A stretch of DNA of 64,000 nt from contig JAFVGH010000076.1 of the NCBI GenBank assembly GCA_017475045.1, forward strand, positions 19,016 through 83,015. The letters are read 5' to 3'. The DNA is from Fibrobacter sp. (lineage in GTDB: Bacteria > Fibrobacterota > Fibrobacteria > Fibrobacterales > Fibrobacteraceae). The translations under genes were made by a program, and so were the position numbers. Below are positions 24,326 to 32,645 of this stretch, piece by piece. The notes under the pieces are model-generated. The model worked only from the letters and a program-made list of their open reading frames with translations, made no database searches and was not told the origin of the DNA. The first letter of the stretch is position 1, and every line of letters starts with the position of its first letter.

Positions 24326-27324
24326 TAGGCGTCCTTCTCCTCGGCAGCCTTCTTAGCCTTCTCTTCGGCTTCTTCGCGGGCCACGTCCTTCAGGGTACGG
24401 GCAACGGTGACTTCCTTGAAGAAGATCAGGCTATCGCCTTCCTTGATATCGTCGTAACCCTTGAGGCCGATACCGCATTCGAATCCGCGGACAACCGTCT
24501 TCACGTCGTCCTTCATGCGCTTGAGGGACTGGACCACAGTGGTTCCCAGTTCCACGCCATTGCGGTACACGCGGACATGGCTCGTGCGGTCCACTTCACC
24601 GTCGGTAACCATACAGCCGGCGATAAGGCCTACCTTCGGAATCTTGAACACCTGGCGGATTTCGGCTTCGCCCACAAGTTCTTCCTTGAGGGTGGGCTTC
24701 AACAAGCCTTCCACGGCGTTCTTGATGTCTTCGATACAGTCATAAATCACGCGGTAGTTGCGGATTTCGATGCCTTCCTTCTGGGCCATTTCGCGCACAG
24801 AGAGCGAGGGCATCAAGTGGAAGGAGATAATGATAGCCTGGGCAGTTGTAGCAAACAGGATATCGGAATCCGTAATGGCGCCCACACCCTTGCGGATGAT
24901 GTTCACCTTCACTTCCCTGTTGGAAAGCTTTTCCAGAGAAGAGGCCAGAGCTTCGGCAGAACCACCCACGTCGGCCTTGACGATAAGGTTCAGCTCGGAA
25001 AGCTTGCCTTCCTTCTGTTCGTTGAACTTGGATTCCAGAGAAATAGTGCTACGGGCGCGGAGGTCGCGTTCACGGGCGGCCATGCGGCGCTTGCTTGCAA
25101 TTTCACGTGCGGTCTTTTCGTCGTCCACCACAATCAGGTCGTCACCGGCCTGGGGCGTACCGTCAAAACCGAGCACCTGGCAGGGAGCAGAAGGAGGAGC
25201 TACCTTCATCTGTTCGCCGCGCTCGTTGAACATGGCGCGAACCTTACCGGCGTAGATACCGCAGACAAACGGATCACCCACATGGAGGGTACCGTTCTGC
25301 ACAAGGATCGTAGCCATGGAGCCCTTACCCACGTCAAGCTTGGATTCCACCACGGCACCCTTGGCATGAGCATCGGGGTTGGCCTTCAGTTCCAGAACTT
25401 CGGCTTCGAGAGCAAGTGTTTCCAGGAGCTGGTCCATGCCCTGGCCCGTACGGGCGGATACTTCGATACAGCTGGTCTGACCACCCCACTGTTCCACTTC
25501 CACGCCGCGTTCAGCCAGCTGTGCGCGAATCTTGTCGGGGTTGGCCGTAGGCAGGTCAATCTTGGTAATCGCAACCACCATAGGCACGTTTTCGCGCTTG
25601 GCAAGTTCGATAGATTCAACAGTCTGGGGCATCACCATGGAATCGGCGGCAACCACCAGCACAATCACGTCGGTCACCTGAGAACCGCGGGCACGCATGG
25701 CACTGAAGGCCTCGTGACCCGGAGTATCCAGGAAGGTCACCTTACCCTGCTTAGTCGTCACCTCGTAGGCACCGATATGCTGGGTAATGCCGCCGGATTC
25801 ACCGGACACCACGTGAGTCTTGCGGATCCAGTCCAGCAAGGAGGTTTTACCATGGTCCACATGGCCCATCACCGTCACCACCGGGTGGCGGGGCTGCAGG
25901 TTCTCTTCGGATTCTTCTTCCACGCCGAGAACCGCCTCTTCGTATTCTTCCATCAACTGGGCTTCGTAGCCGAACTCGTCGGCCAGAATCTGGATGGTCT
26001 CGAAATCCAGGCGGGCGTTGATGGTCACCATCATGCCCATTTCCATGCACTTCGCAATGACGCGGGCAGGCATCTGGTCCATAAGACCGGCCAGTTCGCC
26101 CACCGTAATAAAGTCAGAGGTCTTGAGAATCTTCTTCTCTTCACCGGAATCGTTGTCGTTGTGTTCCTTGCGGTAAACCTTCTTGACAGGCTTCTTGGAA
26201 AGGTCGGCCATCACGCGGGAAACGTTCTGGCGAACCATTTCCTGTTGCTGTTCCTTCTGCTGTTCCTGTCTGTCGCGGCTGTTGCCACGGCGGTTCTTGT
26301 CGTTACCATGGCGTCCGTTCTGGCCCTTGGCGTTTCCGCCCTTGCCTCCTTGCGGAGCGCCACCGAGACCCATGCCGCCATTGCTTGCATTGAAGGCGTC
26401 TTGCATGGAGCCACCGGAGAATCCGCTGGAACGTCCACCACCAAATCCACCACGGCCACCATTCTGACCGTTGCGGAAGTTTCCGTTACGATTGTCTTGG
26501 CCATTGCCGGCATTACGGGGACCGAATGTTCCCGTGTAGCCCTGGGCATTACCCTGACCGCGGGCACCGGGGCCACCCGGACGACGGTTACCAGGACCGC
26601 GACCGCCCTGCTGTTGCTGCTGGGACTTGGCGATACGGGCAAGGATTGCAGCATCGGGTTTGAACACCTGGGCCTTCATGGGAGGCTGCTTGAGTTCCGT
26701 AGAAGAAGACATCATGGTGGGAGCCGGTTCGGCAGGCTTCACGACTGCAGGTTTTGCAGCGGCCGTGGGCTTCGGGTCTGTCTTTACAGAAGCAGGCTCG
26801 GCCTTGACTTCGGGCTTCGTTTCCACAGGGGCAGCCTTGGCCGGGGCTTCGGGCTTCGCTTCCACAGGGGCGGTAACCTCGGGAGCGGCTACAGGCTTAG
26901 GAGCATCGACAGGAGCTGCAACCTCAGGCGCCTTCGGAGTTTCGACAGCCTTGGGAGCTTCAACGGCCTTGGGCTTCGTCGCCGCGGGCTTGTCAGCGGC
27001 AGCCTTGGGCTTTGCCGTTGCCTTGATGCGGCGGATCGTCACACCGTTCTTGACCGTCACCGTTTCCGTGGCGGACTTCTTCTTAGGAGCGCTCTCCTGG
27101 GAATCCGAGGCAGAGGCGTTCTTCAAGTTCTTACTCCTTGAGTCCTGCTTCTGCTTTTCGACGGCAGCGGCTTCTTCGATTTTTTCGTAATCCGAGGCAG
27201 CAACCTTGGACACCTGGGTACGGACGGTAACACCTGCATCTCTCAGCAGTTTCATGACCACGTCCACTTTCAGTCCGTGTTCACTTGCCCAATCCGACGG
27301 TTTGATCTGTTCTTCCATACTCAT
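24325..27324 (-). CDS. infB: Translation initiation factor IF-2 with long low-complexity N-terminus
   Basis: A 999-residue GTPase that delivers initiator tRNA to the 30S subunit. An IF2_N-type domain is at ~8-50 (KPSDWASEHGLKVDVVMKLL). Residues ~60-230 are Ala/Pro/Lys/Glu rich, and ~235-375 are very rich in Gly, Asn, Arg and Gln (QQQQGGRGPGNRRPGGPGAR and similar). The G domain follows with GHVDHGKTSLLD, DTPGHEAF and TKIDLP. Domains II-IV at the C-terminus (LKGYDDIKEGDSLIFF) are normal. The Gly/Asn/Arg stretch is unusual and resembles RNA-binding RGG-type regions. An 854-codon antisense frame across this gene is a composition shadow. Confidence 0.96.
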   Translation of the reverse strand: MSMEEQIKPSDWASEHGLKVDVVMKLLRDAGVTVRTQVSKVAASDYEKIEEAAAVEKQKQDSRSKNLKNASASDSQESAPKKKSATETVTVKNGVTIRRIKATAKPKAAADKPAATKPKAVEAPKAVETPKAPEVAAPVDAPKPVAAPEVTAPVEAKPEAPAKAAPVETKPEVKAEPASVKTDPKPTAAAKPAVVKPAEPAPTMMSSSTELKQPPMKAQVFKPDAAILARIAKSQQQQQGGRGPGNRRPGGPGARGQGNAQGYTGTFGPRNAGNGQDNRNGNFRNGQNGGRGGFGGGRSSGFSGGSMQDAFNASNGGMGLGGAPQGGKGGNAKGQNGRHGNDKNRRGNSRDRQEQQKEQQQEMVRQNVSRVMADLSKKPVKKVYRKEHNDNDSGEEKKILKTSDFITVGELAGLMDQMPARVIAKCMEMGMMVTINARLDFETIQILADEFGYEAQLMEEYEEAVLGVEEESEENLQPRHPVVTVMGHVDHGKTSLLDWIRKTHVVSGESGGITQHIGAYEVTTKQGKVTFLDTPGHEAFSAMRARGSQVTDVIVLVVAADSMVMPQTVESIELAKRENVPMVVAITKIDLPTANPDKIRAQLAERGVEVEQWGGQTSCIEVSARTGQGMDQLLETLALEAEVLELKANPDAHAKGAVVESKLDVGKGSMATILVQNGTLHVGDPFVCGIYAGKVRAMFNERGEQMKVAPPSAPCQVLGFDGTPQAGDDLIVVDDEKTAREIASKRRMAARERDLRARSTISLESKFNEQKEGKLSELNLIVKADVGGSAEALASSLEKLSNREVKVNIIRKGVGAITDSDILFATTAQAIIISFHLMPSLSVREMAQKEGIEIRNYRVIYDCIEDIKNAVEGLLKPTLKEELVGEAEIRQVFKIPKVGLIAGCMVTDGEVDRTSHVRVYRNGVELGTTVVQSLKRMKDDVKTVVRGFECGIGLKGYDDIKEGDSLIFFKEVTVARTLKDVAREEAEEKAKKAAEEKDA

Positions 27325-27375
27325 TAAAAGCCTATCTAATCCTTTTTAAAAATCCCCTGTCTCGAAGTCTATTCC

Positions 27376-28611
27376 CTATGCTTCTTCTCCAGAAGTTTCC
27401 TGGGCTTCTTCGTTGGAATTTTCTTCGGAATTTACGTTTGCAAAGAGGCTCTCTGCACGGTGTGCGTTGCGACGGAGTTCCTGCTCGCGGGGAGTCATGA
27501 CTTCGGTCTTCTCGGCCTCGTCCTTCTCGGACCATTCCTTTTCGCCAAACACATCCAGGTCGCGACCCACCAGCGTTGCAGCCAGTTTCACATTCTGGCC
27601 GTTCTTGCCGATAGCCTGAGCCAGGTTCTCGTCGTTGATGACCACCACCACACGCTGAGTGCCCGGAACTTCTGTGAGCTTCACGATGTTTGCCGGAGCC
27701 AGGGCGCGAGTGATAAACACATCCAGATCCGCATTCCAATGAACGATATCAATACGTTCGTTGCCCAGTTCGCGAACAATGGTCTGCACGCGGGCACCCT
27801 TCATACCCACGCAGGCGCCAACGGGGTCAATCTTTTCGTCACGAGAATAAACGGCAATCTTTGCACGGTAGCCGGGTTCACGGGCAACGCCCTTGATTTC
27901 CACGGAACCTTCGTAAATTTCGGGAACTTCCTGACGGAACAGTTCCTTGAGGAAGTCACCGCTAGCGCGGGACAGCACCACCTGGGCGCCGTTCTTGGAA
28001 GATTCTTCCACGCGGGCAATCACGGCCTTCACCGACTGACCCTGAACCAGGCGTTCGTGGCTGATCTGTTCACGAGGCGGAATCACGGCTTCGGTCTGCT
28101 TGCCGAGGCTTACGATCACGTTACGGCCTTCCAAGCGCAGCACTTCGCCGCTGATCATGGTGCCGATACGGCCCTTGTAAGTGTCGAGGATCTTCTGACG
28201 TTCTGCGTCACGGATCTGCTGGGTCAAAAGCTGCTTTGCAGTCTGGATGGCCTGGCGACCGAACGTGGTGGTCGGGACTTCCATTTCCAGCAGGTCACCG
28301 GGCTGGGCATCTTCGTCAAATTCCTGAGCCTCGGGGACCAGCATGTATTCCTCGTCCATCTTTTCCACTTCTTCGGCAGTCATGCTGGGGTCATAGTCCG
28401 GATAGTCGTCCACCACCTTGGCGCGAAGGTACACATGGACTTCGTTCTCGTCGATTTCCACATCGATCTTCTTGTCTACGTGGAGATACTTCTTGGCGGC
28501 AGAGACCAGAGCCTGCTTCAGGGCGTTCAGCACCACGGAATCTTCCATGTTCTTGGCGTCTACAACGGCCTTCAGGGCTTCCAGCAAATTGACTTTCGGT
28601 TCATTTTTCAT
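27376..28611 (-). CDS. nusA: Transcription termination/antitermination factor NusA
   Basis: A 411-residue RNA polymerase-binding factor. It has an N-terminal domain (LLEALKAVVDAKNM), an S1 domain around ISGEVLRLEGRNVIVSLGKQ, and two KH domains with DPVGACVGMKGARVQTIVREL and NLAQAIGKNGQNVKLAATLVG. It lacks the C-terminal acidic repeats of the E. coli protein and ends in a Glu/Asn/Ser-rich tail. It sits between rimP and infB, the common order. Confidence 0.96.
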   Translation of the reverse strand: MKNEPKVNLLEALKAVVDAKNMEDSVVLNALKQALVSAAKKYLHVDKKIDVEIDENEVHVYLRAKVVDDYPDYDPSMTAEEVEKMDEEYMLVPEAQEFDEDAQPGDLLEMEVPTTTFGRQAIQTAKQLLTQQIRDAERQKILDTYKGRIGTMISGEVLRLEGRNVIVSLGKQTEAVIPPREQISHERLVQGQSVKAVIARVEESSKNGAQVVLSRASGDFLKELFRQEVPEIYEGSVEIKGVAREPGYRAKIAVYSRDEKIDPVGACVGMKGARVQTIVRELGNERIDIVHWNADLDVFITRALAPANIVKLTEVPGTQRVVVVINDENLAQAIGKNGQNVKLAATLVGRDLDVFGEKEWSEKDEAEKTEVMTPREQELRRNAHRAESLFANVNSEENSNEEAQETSGEEA

Positions 28612-28626
28612 GAATTGACCTTCCTA

Positions 28627-29076
28627 TTATATTTGTACATCCACCTTGGCCACCAGCACCTCGGACCTGGGAACAACCACGTTCCCGGCATTTCCCTTGA
28701 GGGCCAGTGTCAAATTATCCTCGTCCGCTTCCAAAAGCTTCCCGGTCAGGGGCTTGCCTGTACTGCGGGTCACCCTGATGGTGCGACCCTTGTTGCGGAG
28801 CAAATCTGCGACCGACTTGAGGGGGCGGTCTAGCCCCGGCGACGACACTTCTAGCGTGTAGGCGCCTTCGATAACATCGGGGTCCAAGTCCAGAGCGTCG
28901 GACAGGTGCCTACTCACATTGGAGCAGTCATCGATGGAGACGCCCTCGGGCTTGTCTATGTACAGGCGGACCGTTCTGCGCTTGCCTGCACGGAACATGT
29001 CCATCTCTACCAAGGAAACTCCCGCAAAGTTGCAGGCCTCGGCTACAAGGGCATCCAATTTTTCCCGGTTATCCAA
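28627..29076 (-). CDS. rimP: Ribosome maturation factor RimP
   Basis: A 149-residue 30S assembly factor. The signature LEVSSPGLDRPLKSVADLLRN is present, preceded by the N-terminal domain (VEMDMFRAGKRRTVRLYIDK). The start codon is TTG (29074-29076) with AGAGG upstream. It is the first gene of the rimP-nusA-infB-rbfA-truB-ribF run. Confidence 0.93.
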   Translation of the reverse strand: MDNREKLDALVAEACNFAGVSLVEMDMFRAGKRRTVRLYIDKPEGVSIDDCSNVSRHLSDALDLDPDVIEGAYTLEVSSPGLDRPLKSVADLLRNKGRTIRVTRSTGKPLTGKLLEADEDNLTLALKGNAGNVVVPRSEVLVAKVDVQI

Positions 29077-29221
29077 AAATACCTCTTTATAAAAATAGCC
29101 GTTCGCTTACGGAACTTCTCCTGAACATCTCGGACCTAAATCCTCGGTTCCATGGGAAAAATTCCACGAACAGTCTAAAACCGGGTACAAATAGAGAAAA
29201 AAAATCAGATTCGGGCAACTG

Positions 29222-29257
29222 AAAGCCCCCTAAAAAGAAGGGCTTTGGGGGCCTTTT
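29222..29257 (-). terminator. Terminator downstream of FISUMP lipoprotein
   Basis: Alternative stems AAAGCCC/GGGCTTT and GCCCCC/GGGGGC are nested here, with T-rich flanks on both sides. It lies 35 nt after the stop of the minus-strand lipoprotein. The remaining gap to rimP shows no other structure. Confidence 0.55.
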
Positions 29258-29291
29258 TCAGAAAAGGAAACCGCACCTTGGCGGGGTGCGA

Positions 29292-30383
29292 CTACTTCTT
29301 GAGGCAACGGGCAGAAAATCCCTTGCTTTTAACATAGCTGTTCACAGTTGGATAGTCCTTAGAACTCATGTCGATGCTTTGGGCACTAGTGGAGTTGTCT
29401 GCAGTGGATGTCCAAAAGAACCCATAACTCCCTGCATTGTTAAACCTCGTCCCATCATAACTTCCGCCAGGCAACGCGGAGAATCCATAATTGTCCGTAC
29501 CATTCCAGCTTTTGGTTTTGAGTTTTTTGGCCGCGGTACTTTTCCCTCCGACAATATCAAAAAGTGTTTCCCAATCCGAGGTTCTGGGCAAGCCCCAACC
29601 TGGGGGGCATGCACTGCTGGCTGCAGACCATGTATACAAGCGGCCATATTTCGTGCAGTTAGAACCACTGCTCGAATAACACCAACTTCCGCTACTTATT
29701 TCATAATTCATGTTTTTCGTCATCCAAACTTGGGCTTTTTTGCTGTTGGCAATGCGGACAAAACCATACAACTGTTTGTCACGCGTATCACAAAAAAACT
29801 TAGAAGGGTCGTACCATACGGCATTTTCTCCGCTACCGCACGCGGTCTCGACCACATCTCCTTCACCGCAACGCTGCGTCTCCAGGTCGTAGGTCTCCGT
29901 GCCACATACGCCTTTTACAACGCCAGATTCACACACCTTGCTGCCGTCCGCAACGTACCATACGGCACTTTCCCCGCTACCGCACGCGGTCTCGACAACA
30001 TTTCCGTCACCGCAACGCTGAGTCTCCAGGTCGTAGGTCTCCGTGCCACATACGCCCGTGGCATCAACAGATTCGTCCTTGTCGCCGTTTACATCCGTTC
30101 CCTCGCCGTCTTTCGAACCGGCATCCTTGTCGCCATTTACACCCGTTCCCTCGCCGTCTTTCGCGCCGGCATCCTTGCCGCCATCTTCACCCGTTCCCTC
30201 GCCGTCTTTCGCGCCGGCATCCTTGTCGCCGTTCTCGGCAACACTTTTATCATTTTCCATTGACTCGGCACTTTCGTCCTCCGGGCGACCGGTGTTGCTG
30301 GAGGAATCGTCGCTGCAGGCTAGAAACACAAGAACAAGCGACACGAATAAAATCGACCATGACAGTTTGACAATTTTATCCAT
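29292..30383 (-). CDS. FISUMP-domain lipoprotein with tandem repeats
   Basis: This 363-residue lipoprotein starts at 30381-30383 after AAGGAGG. The lipobox LVFLAC is followed by a low-complexity spacer. Residues ~50-100 hold three 16-residue repeats of the type KDAGAKDGEGTGVNGD. Then come two ~48-residue Cys-rich repeats beginning VCGTETYDLETQRCG. The C-terminal ~170 residues form the Fibrobacter succinogenes major paralogous domain: VWMTKNMNYE, YGRLYTWSAASSACPPGW, LPRTSDWETLFDIVGG, FWTSTADNSTSA, ending GFSARCLKK. FISUMP proteins are exported and abundant in Fibrobacter, and their function is not established. It is divergent from dapA. Confidence 0.9.
   Translation of the reverse strand: MDKIVKLSWSILFVSLVLVFLACSDDSSSNTGRPEDESAESMENDKSVAENGDKDAGAKDGEGTGEDGGKDAGAKDGEGTGVNGDKDAGSKDGEGTDVNGDKDESVDATGVCGTETYDLETQRCGDGNVVETACGSGESAVWYVADGSKVCESGVVKGVCGTETYDLETQRCGEGDVVETACGSGENAVWYDPSKFFCDTRDKQLYGFVRIANSKKAQVWMTKNMNYEISSGSWCYSSSGSNCTKYGRLYTWSAASSACPPGWGLPRTSDWETLFDIVGGKSTAAKKLKTKSWNGTDNYGFSALPGGSYDGTRFNNAGSYGFFWTSTADNSTSAQSIDMSSKDYPTVNSYVKSKGFSARCLKK
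30081..30224 (-). repeat. Three 48-bp tandem coding repeats
   Basis: Units 30081-30128, 30129-30176 and 30177-30224 are nearly identical in DNA and encode a 16-residue acidic Gly/Asp/Lys repeat in the lipoprotein spacer. The copy number is likely to vary between strains by slippage. Confidence 0.85.
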
Positions 30384-30581
30384 AACAGTCCTCCTTTTTG
30401 GGGTGGAACAAAGTAAATCCTCCCAGAACATAGAAATTTTTTCAAAAAAAGCCATGCCATTCCCAAGTTCAAGGATATTCCGAACATTTTTTTCAAAGGG
30501 CCTACTTTGCTACCTGCCAGGCATTCTCTTTTTTTTAGTTTAACGAACCAATCCCTAGACTTTTAGTATATTTTGGCCACT

Positions 30582-31538
30582 ATGCAGATTACAAAAGCTT
30601 CTCAACTTACTGGTGTTTTTCCCGCGTTGTTCACCCCGCTGATGGACGACGATCCCAAGTGTCTCCGCAACTCCGTCGATTACAAGAAGATGGAGAAGAT
30701 GATTGACGACCTTATTGCCTCTGGCGTAACTGGCATTCTCCCCGTGGGTACCACGGGCCAGAGTGCGACGGTCACCCACAAGCAGCACCTGGACATCATC
30801 AAGTTCACGCTGGACTACGTGGACGGCCGCGTGCCGGTGATTGCCGGTGCCGGTTCCAACTGTACCCGCGAATCGGTGGAAATGATCGAAGAAGTCCTGA
30901 AGATTGCAGAAGTTCCCGTCCTCTGCGTCACGGGCTACTACAACAACCCCTCCCAAGAAGGCATCGAAAAGCACTTCAAGACCCTGAGCTCCGAAACCGG
31001 CGCCAAGATCATCATCTACAACGTGCCCGGCCGCACCGCTAGCTACGTGCACCCCGACACCCTCATCGCCCTTTCCGAAGACAAGAACATCATCGGACTC
31101 AAGCAGGCGGTCGATTTCCGCATCGGTGAAAAATTCCACGAAGACACGAAGCGCGTCATCAACGAAACCAAGAACAACGACTTTGCCGTGCTGAGCGGTG
31201 AAGACGGATTCTTCATCGACATGCTGGAAATGGGCGGTACCGGTCTCGTGAGTGCAACGGCCAACATCCCCGAAGCAGCCAAGATCTTTGTGGACCTGTA
31301 CAAGGCTTTCCAGGCAGGCGAGTTCCAGAAGTGCGACGACCTGCAGGACGCCGCCCGCGACTACGTGGAAGCGACCTTCTGCCGCAAGAACCCGATTCCT
31401 CTGGGAACCATGTTCAACAGCCCGCTGTTCCAGCCCATGACCAGCGTCAAGGACACCGCCCGCGGAGACGAAGCTGTAGCCCGCATCATGAAGCTTATCA
31501 ACGAAAAGGCCACAAGCCTGAAGAAGTACCACGTTTAA
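30582..31538 (+). CDS. dapA: 4-hydroxy-tetrahydrodipicolinate synthase
   Basis: A 318-residue TIM-barrel aldolase that condenses pyruvate and aspartate semialdehyde, the first step toward diaminopimelate and lysine. Seen are GTTGQSATVTHKQHLDII, the catalytic Tyr in CVTGYYNNPSQEGIEKHF, and the Schiff-base Lys in IIGLKQAVDF. The ATG at 30582 gives the normal N-terminus; an in-frame TTG three codons upstream is possible. Followed after 17 nt by the unknown acidic protein, probably in one transcript. Confidence 0.93.
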   Translation: MQITKASQLTGVFPALFTPLMDDDPKCLRNSVDYKKMEKMIDDLIASGVTGILPVGTTGQSATVTHKQHLDIIKFTLDYVDGRVPVIAGAGSNCTRESVEMIEEVLKIAEVPVLCVTGYYNNPSQEGIEKHFKTLSSETGAKIIIYNVPGRTASYVHPDTLIALSEDKNIIGLKQAVDFRIGEKFHEDTKRVINETKNNDFAVLSGEDGFFIDMLEMGGTGLVSATANIPEAAKIFVDLYKAFQAGEFQKCDDLQDAARDYVEATFCRKNPIPLGTMFNSPLFQPMTSVKDTARGDEAVARIMKLINEKATSLKKYHV

Positions 31539-31555
31539 TTTTCCAGGAGAATCCT

Positions 31556-32230
31556 ATGGCAAAGAACAAATCCATCAGCGAAATCATCTGCGACTACATC
31601 AAGAAGCAGAAACTCTCCCCCATTCCCGTGCAGACCCTGAACGAAGAGGCTGTCTCTACCCGCTACTTCGGTGGCGACCTCAAGGAGTTCATCGCTGCGG
31701 CAAAGACTCTCGGTGCGAAGGGAATCTTCGTGGAAGAACTTTACCTGGAAGATGACGAGTTCTACTACGACAGCGGCATGGACGACGAAGAATACATGGC
31801 CCTGTACGGCAACGACGACTGCAACTGCGGTTGCGACTGCAAGTGCAAGGACAAGAAGGGCAAGAAGGCCAAGGATGACGATTCCGATGTGGACGGCGTC
31901 TGGTTCGAACCCGAAGACCTGGACGGTCTGGACCTGACTCTCCTGAAACCCCAGATGGCCAAGTACATCGACCGTATCGGCGAATGCTGCGGCGCCCGCC
32001 TCACGGTTCCCGGTGTGGACCGCCTGGAAGTGGAAATCTTTGCCGACTGGTACGACAAGTTTGCCGAACTGGTGGACGAAGCCTCCGAAATCATCGAGGA
32101 AGATCCCAACGGCGCCCTGGAAGCTATCGAAGCCATGTTCAAGGCCGAAGAAGAGGCTGACAAGAGCGTAAAGAAGATCGCTGCTCATCCCCCTAAAAAG
32201 ACCGCAAAGTCTAAAAGCAAAAAGAAGTAA
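31556..32230 (+). CDS. Unknown acidic protein with alternating-Cys cluster
   Basis: This 224-residue protein starts at an ATG with a good ribosome site (CAGGAG). No signal peptide is present, so it is likely cytoplasmic. The N-terminal region (SISEIICDYIKKQKLSPIPV) could be a small helical domain. Residues ~85-100 contain DCNCGCDCKCKDKKGKK, five Cys alternating with single residues, which could bind metal. An acidic stretch and a predicted helical region (VDEASEIIEEDPNGALEAIE) follow, and the end is a Lys-rich tail. I do not recognise the family. Its last ~10 codons and terminator are duplicated downstream (32295 onward). Confidence 0.75.
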   Translation: MAKNKSISEIICDYIKKQKLSPIPVQTLNEEAVSTRYFGGDLKEFIAAAKTLGAKGIFVEELYLEDDEFYYDSGMDDEEYMALYGNDDCNCGCDCKCKDKKGKKAKDDDSDVDGVWFEPEDLDGLDLTLLKPQMAKYIDRIGECCGARLTVPGVDRLEVEIFADWYDKFAELVDEASEIIEEDPNGALEAIEAMFKAEEEADKSVKKIAAHPPKKTAKSKSKKK

Positions 32231-32484
32231 TCTAGCATAGACTTTGCTCTCGCAACCGCCCTCGATTAATATCGAGGGCTTTGTTGCTCACAGAAGACCG
32301 CAAAGCCTAAAAGCAAGAAGAAGTAATCTAGCATAGACTTTGCTCCCACCTAAAGGTGGCCATGTCCACATAAGCGCTAAAGCGCTAAGTGGCCAAAGGT
32401 CGTAACCGCCCTCGATTAATATCGAGGGCTTTGTTGCTCACGGAAGACCGCAAAGTCTAAAAGCAAAAAAAAGTAATCCAGATG
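32199..32484 (+). repeat. Tandem copies of gene 3' end plus terminator
   Basis: Copy 1 (32199-32294) spans the last codons of the acidic protein gene, its stop and its terminator. Copy 2 (32295-32444) repeats this almost exactly but carries a ~54-bp insertion with inverted repeats (CACC/GGTG, and AGCGCT repeated). Copy 3 (32445 to ~32480) covers only the coding tail. The 415-nt gap 32231-32645 contains no other gene. Confidence 0.8.
32258..32286 (+). terminator. Rho-independent terminator of acidic protein gene
   Basis: GCCCTCGAT/ATCGAGGGC form a 9-bp stem with loop TAAT, followed by TTTGTTG. An identical hairpin recurs at 32408-32429 in the duplicated copy. Confidence 0.8.
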
Positions 32485-32597
32485 CCGCATCAAGTGCGGT
32501 ATGACGACTCAAACGTCATTCCGGGTAGAGCCTGCCCCGGACTCGATCCGGGGACCCGGAATCTAGATGGCGCATCAAGTCCGCCATGACGGTTCAA
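32477..32597. repeat. Cluster of palindromic interspersed repeats
   Basis: Three adjacent elements: 32477-32510 (GATGCCGCATCAAGTGCGG core), 32514-32566 (nested stems ATTCCGGGT/ACCCGGAAT and CCCCGGA/TCCGGGG), and 32561-32597 (GATGGCGCATCAAGTCCGCC core). The middle 53-bp element is identical, inverted, to 36841-36893. Confidence 0.8.
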
Positions 32598-32605
32598 ACA
32601 GAAAA

Positions 32606-32632
32606 AATCCCGCCGATGGCGGGATTCTTTCG
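32606..32632. terminator. Bidirectional terminator before first xylanase gene end
   Basis: AATCCCGCC/GGCGGGATT form a 9-bp stem with loop GAT. The T run on the minus strand (TTTTTT) terminates the xylanase gene that ends at 32646. Confidence 0.8.
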
Positions 32633-32645
32633 TTATGCCGATACG

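Noticed and set aside
24577..27141. 854-codon open frame antisense to infB
   Set aside because: Low-complexity, His/Gly/Val-rich translation with no domain, fully opposite a confident IF-2 gene. It is a by-product of GC-rich codon use.
29286..30263. 325-codon plus-strand frame opposite the FISUMP lipoprotein
   Set aside because: Shadow of the tandem coding repeats. The minus strand has a lipobox, a strong ribosome site and the FISUMP domain.
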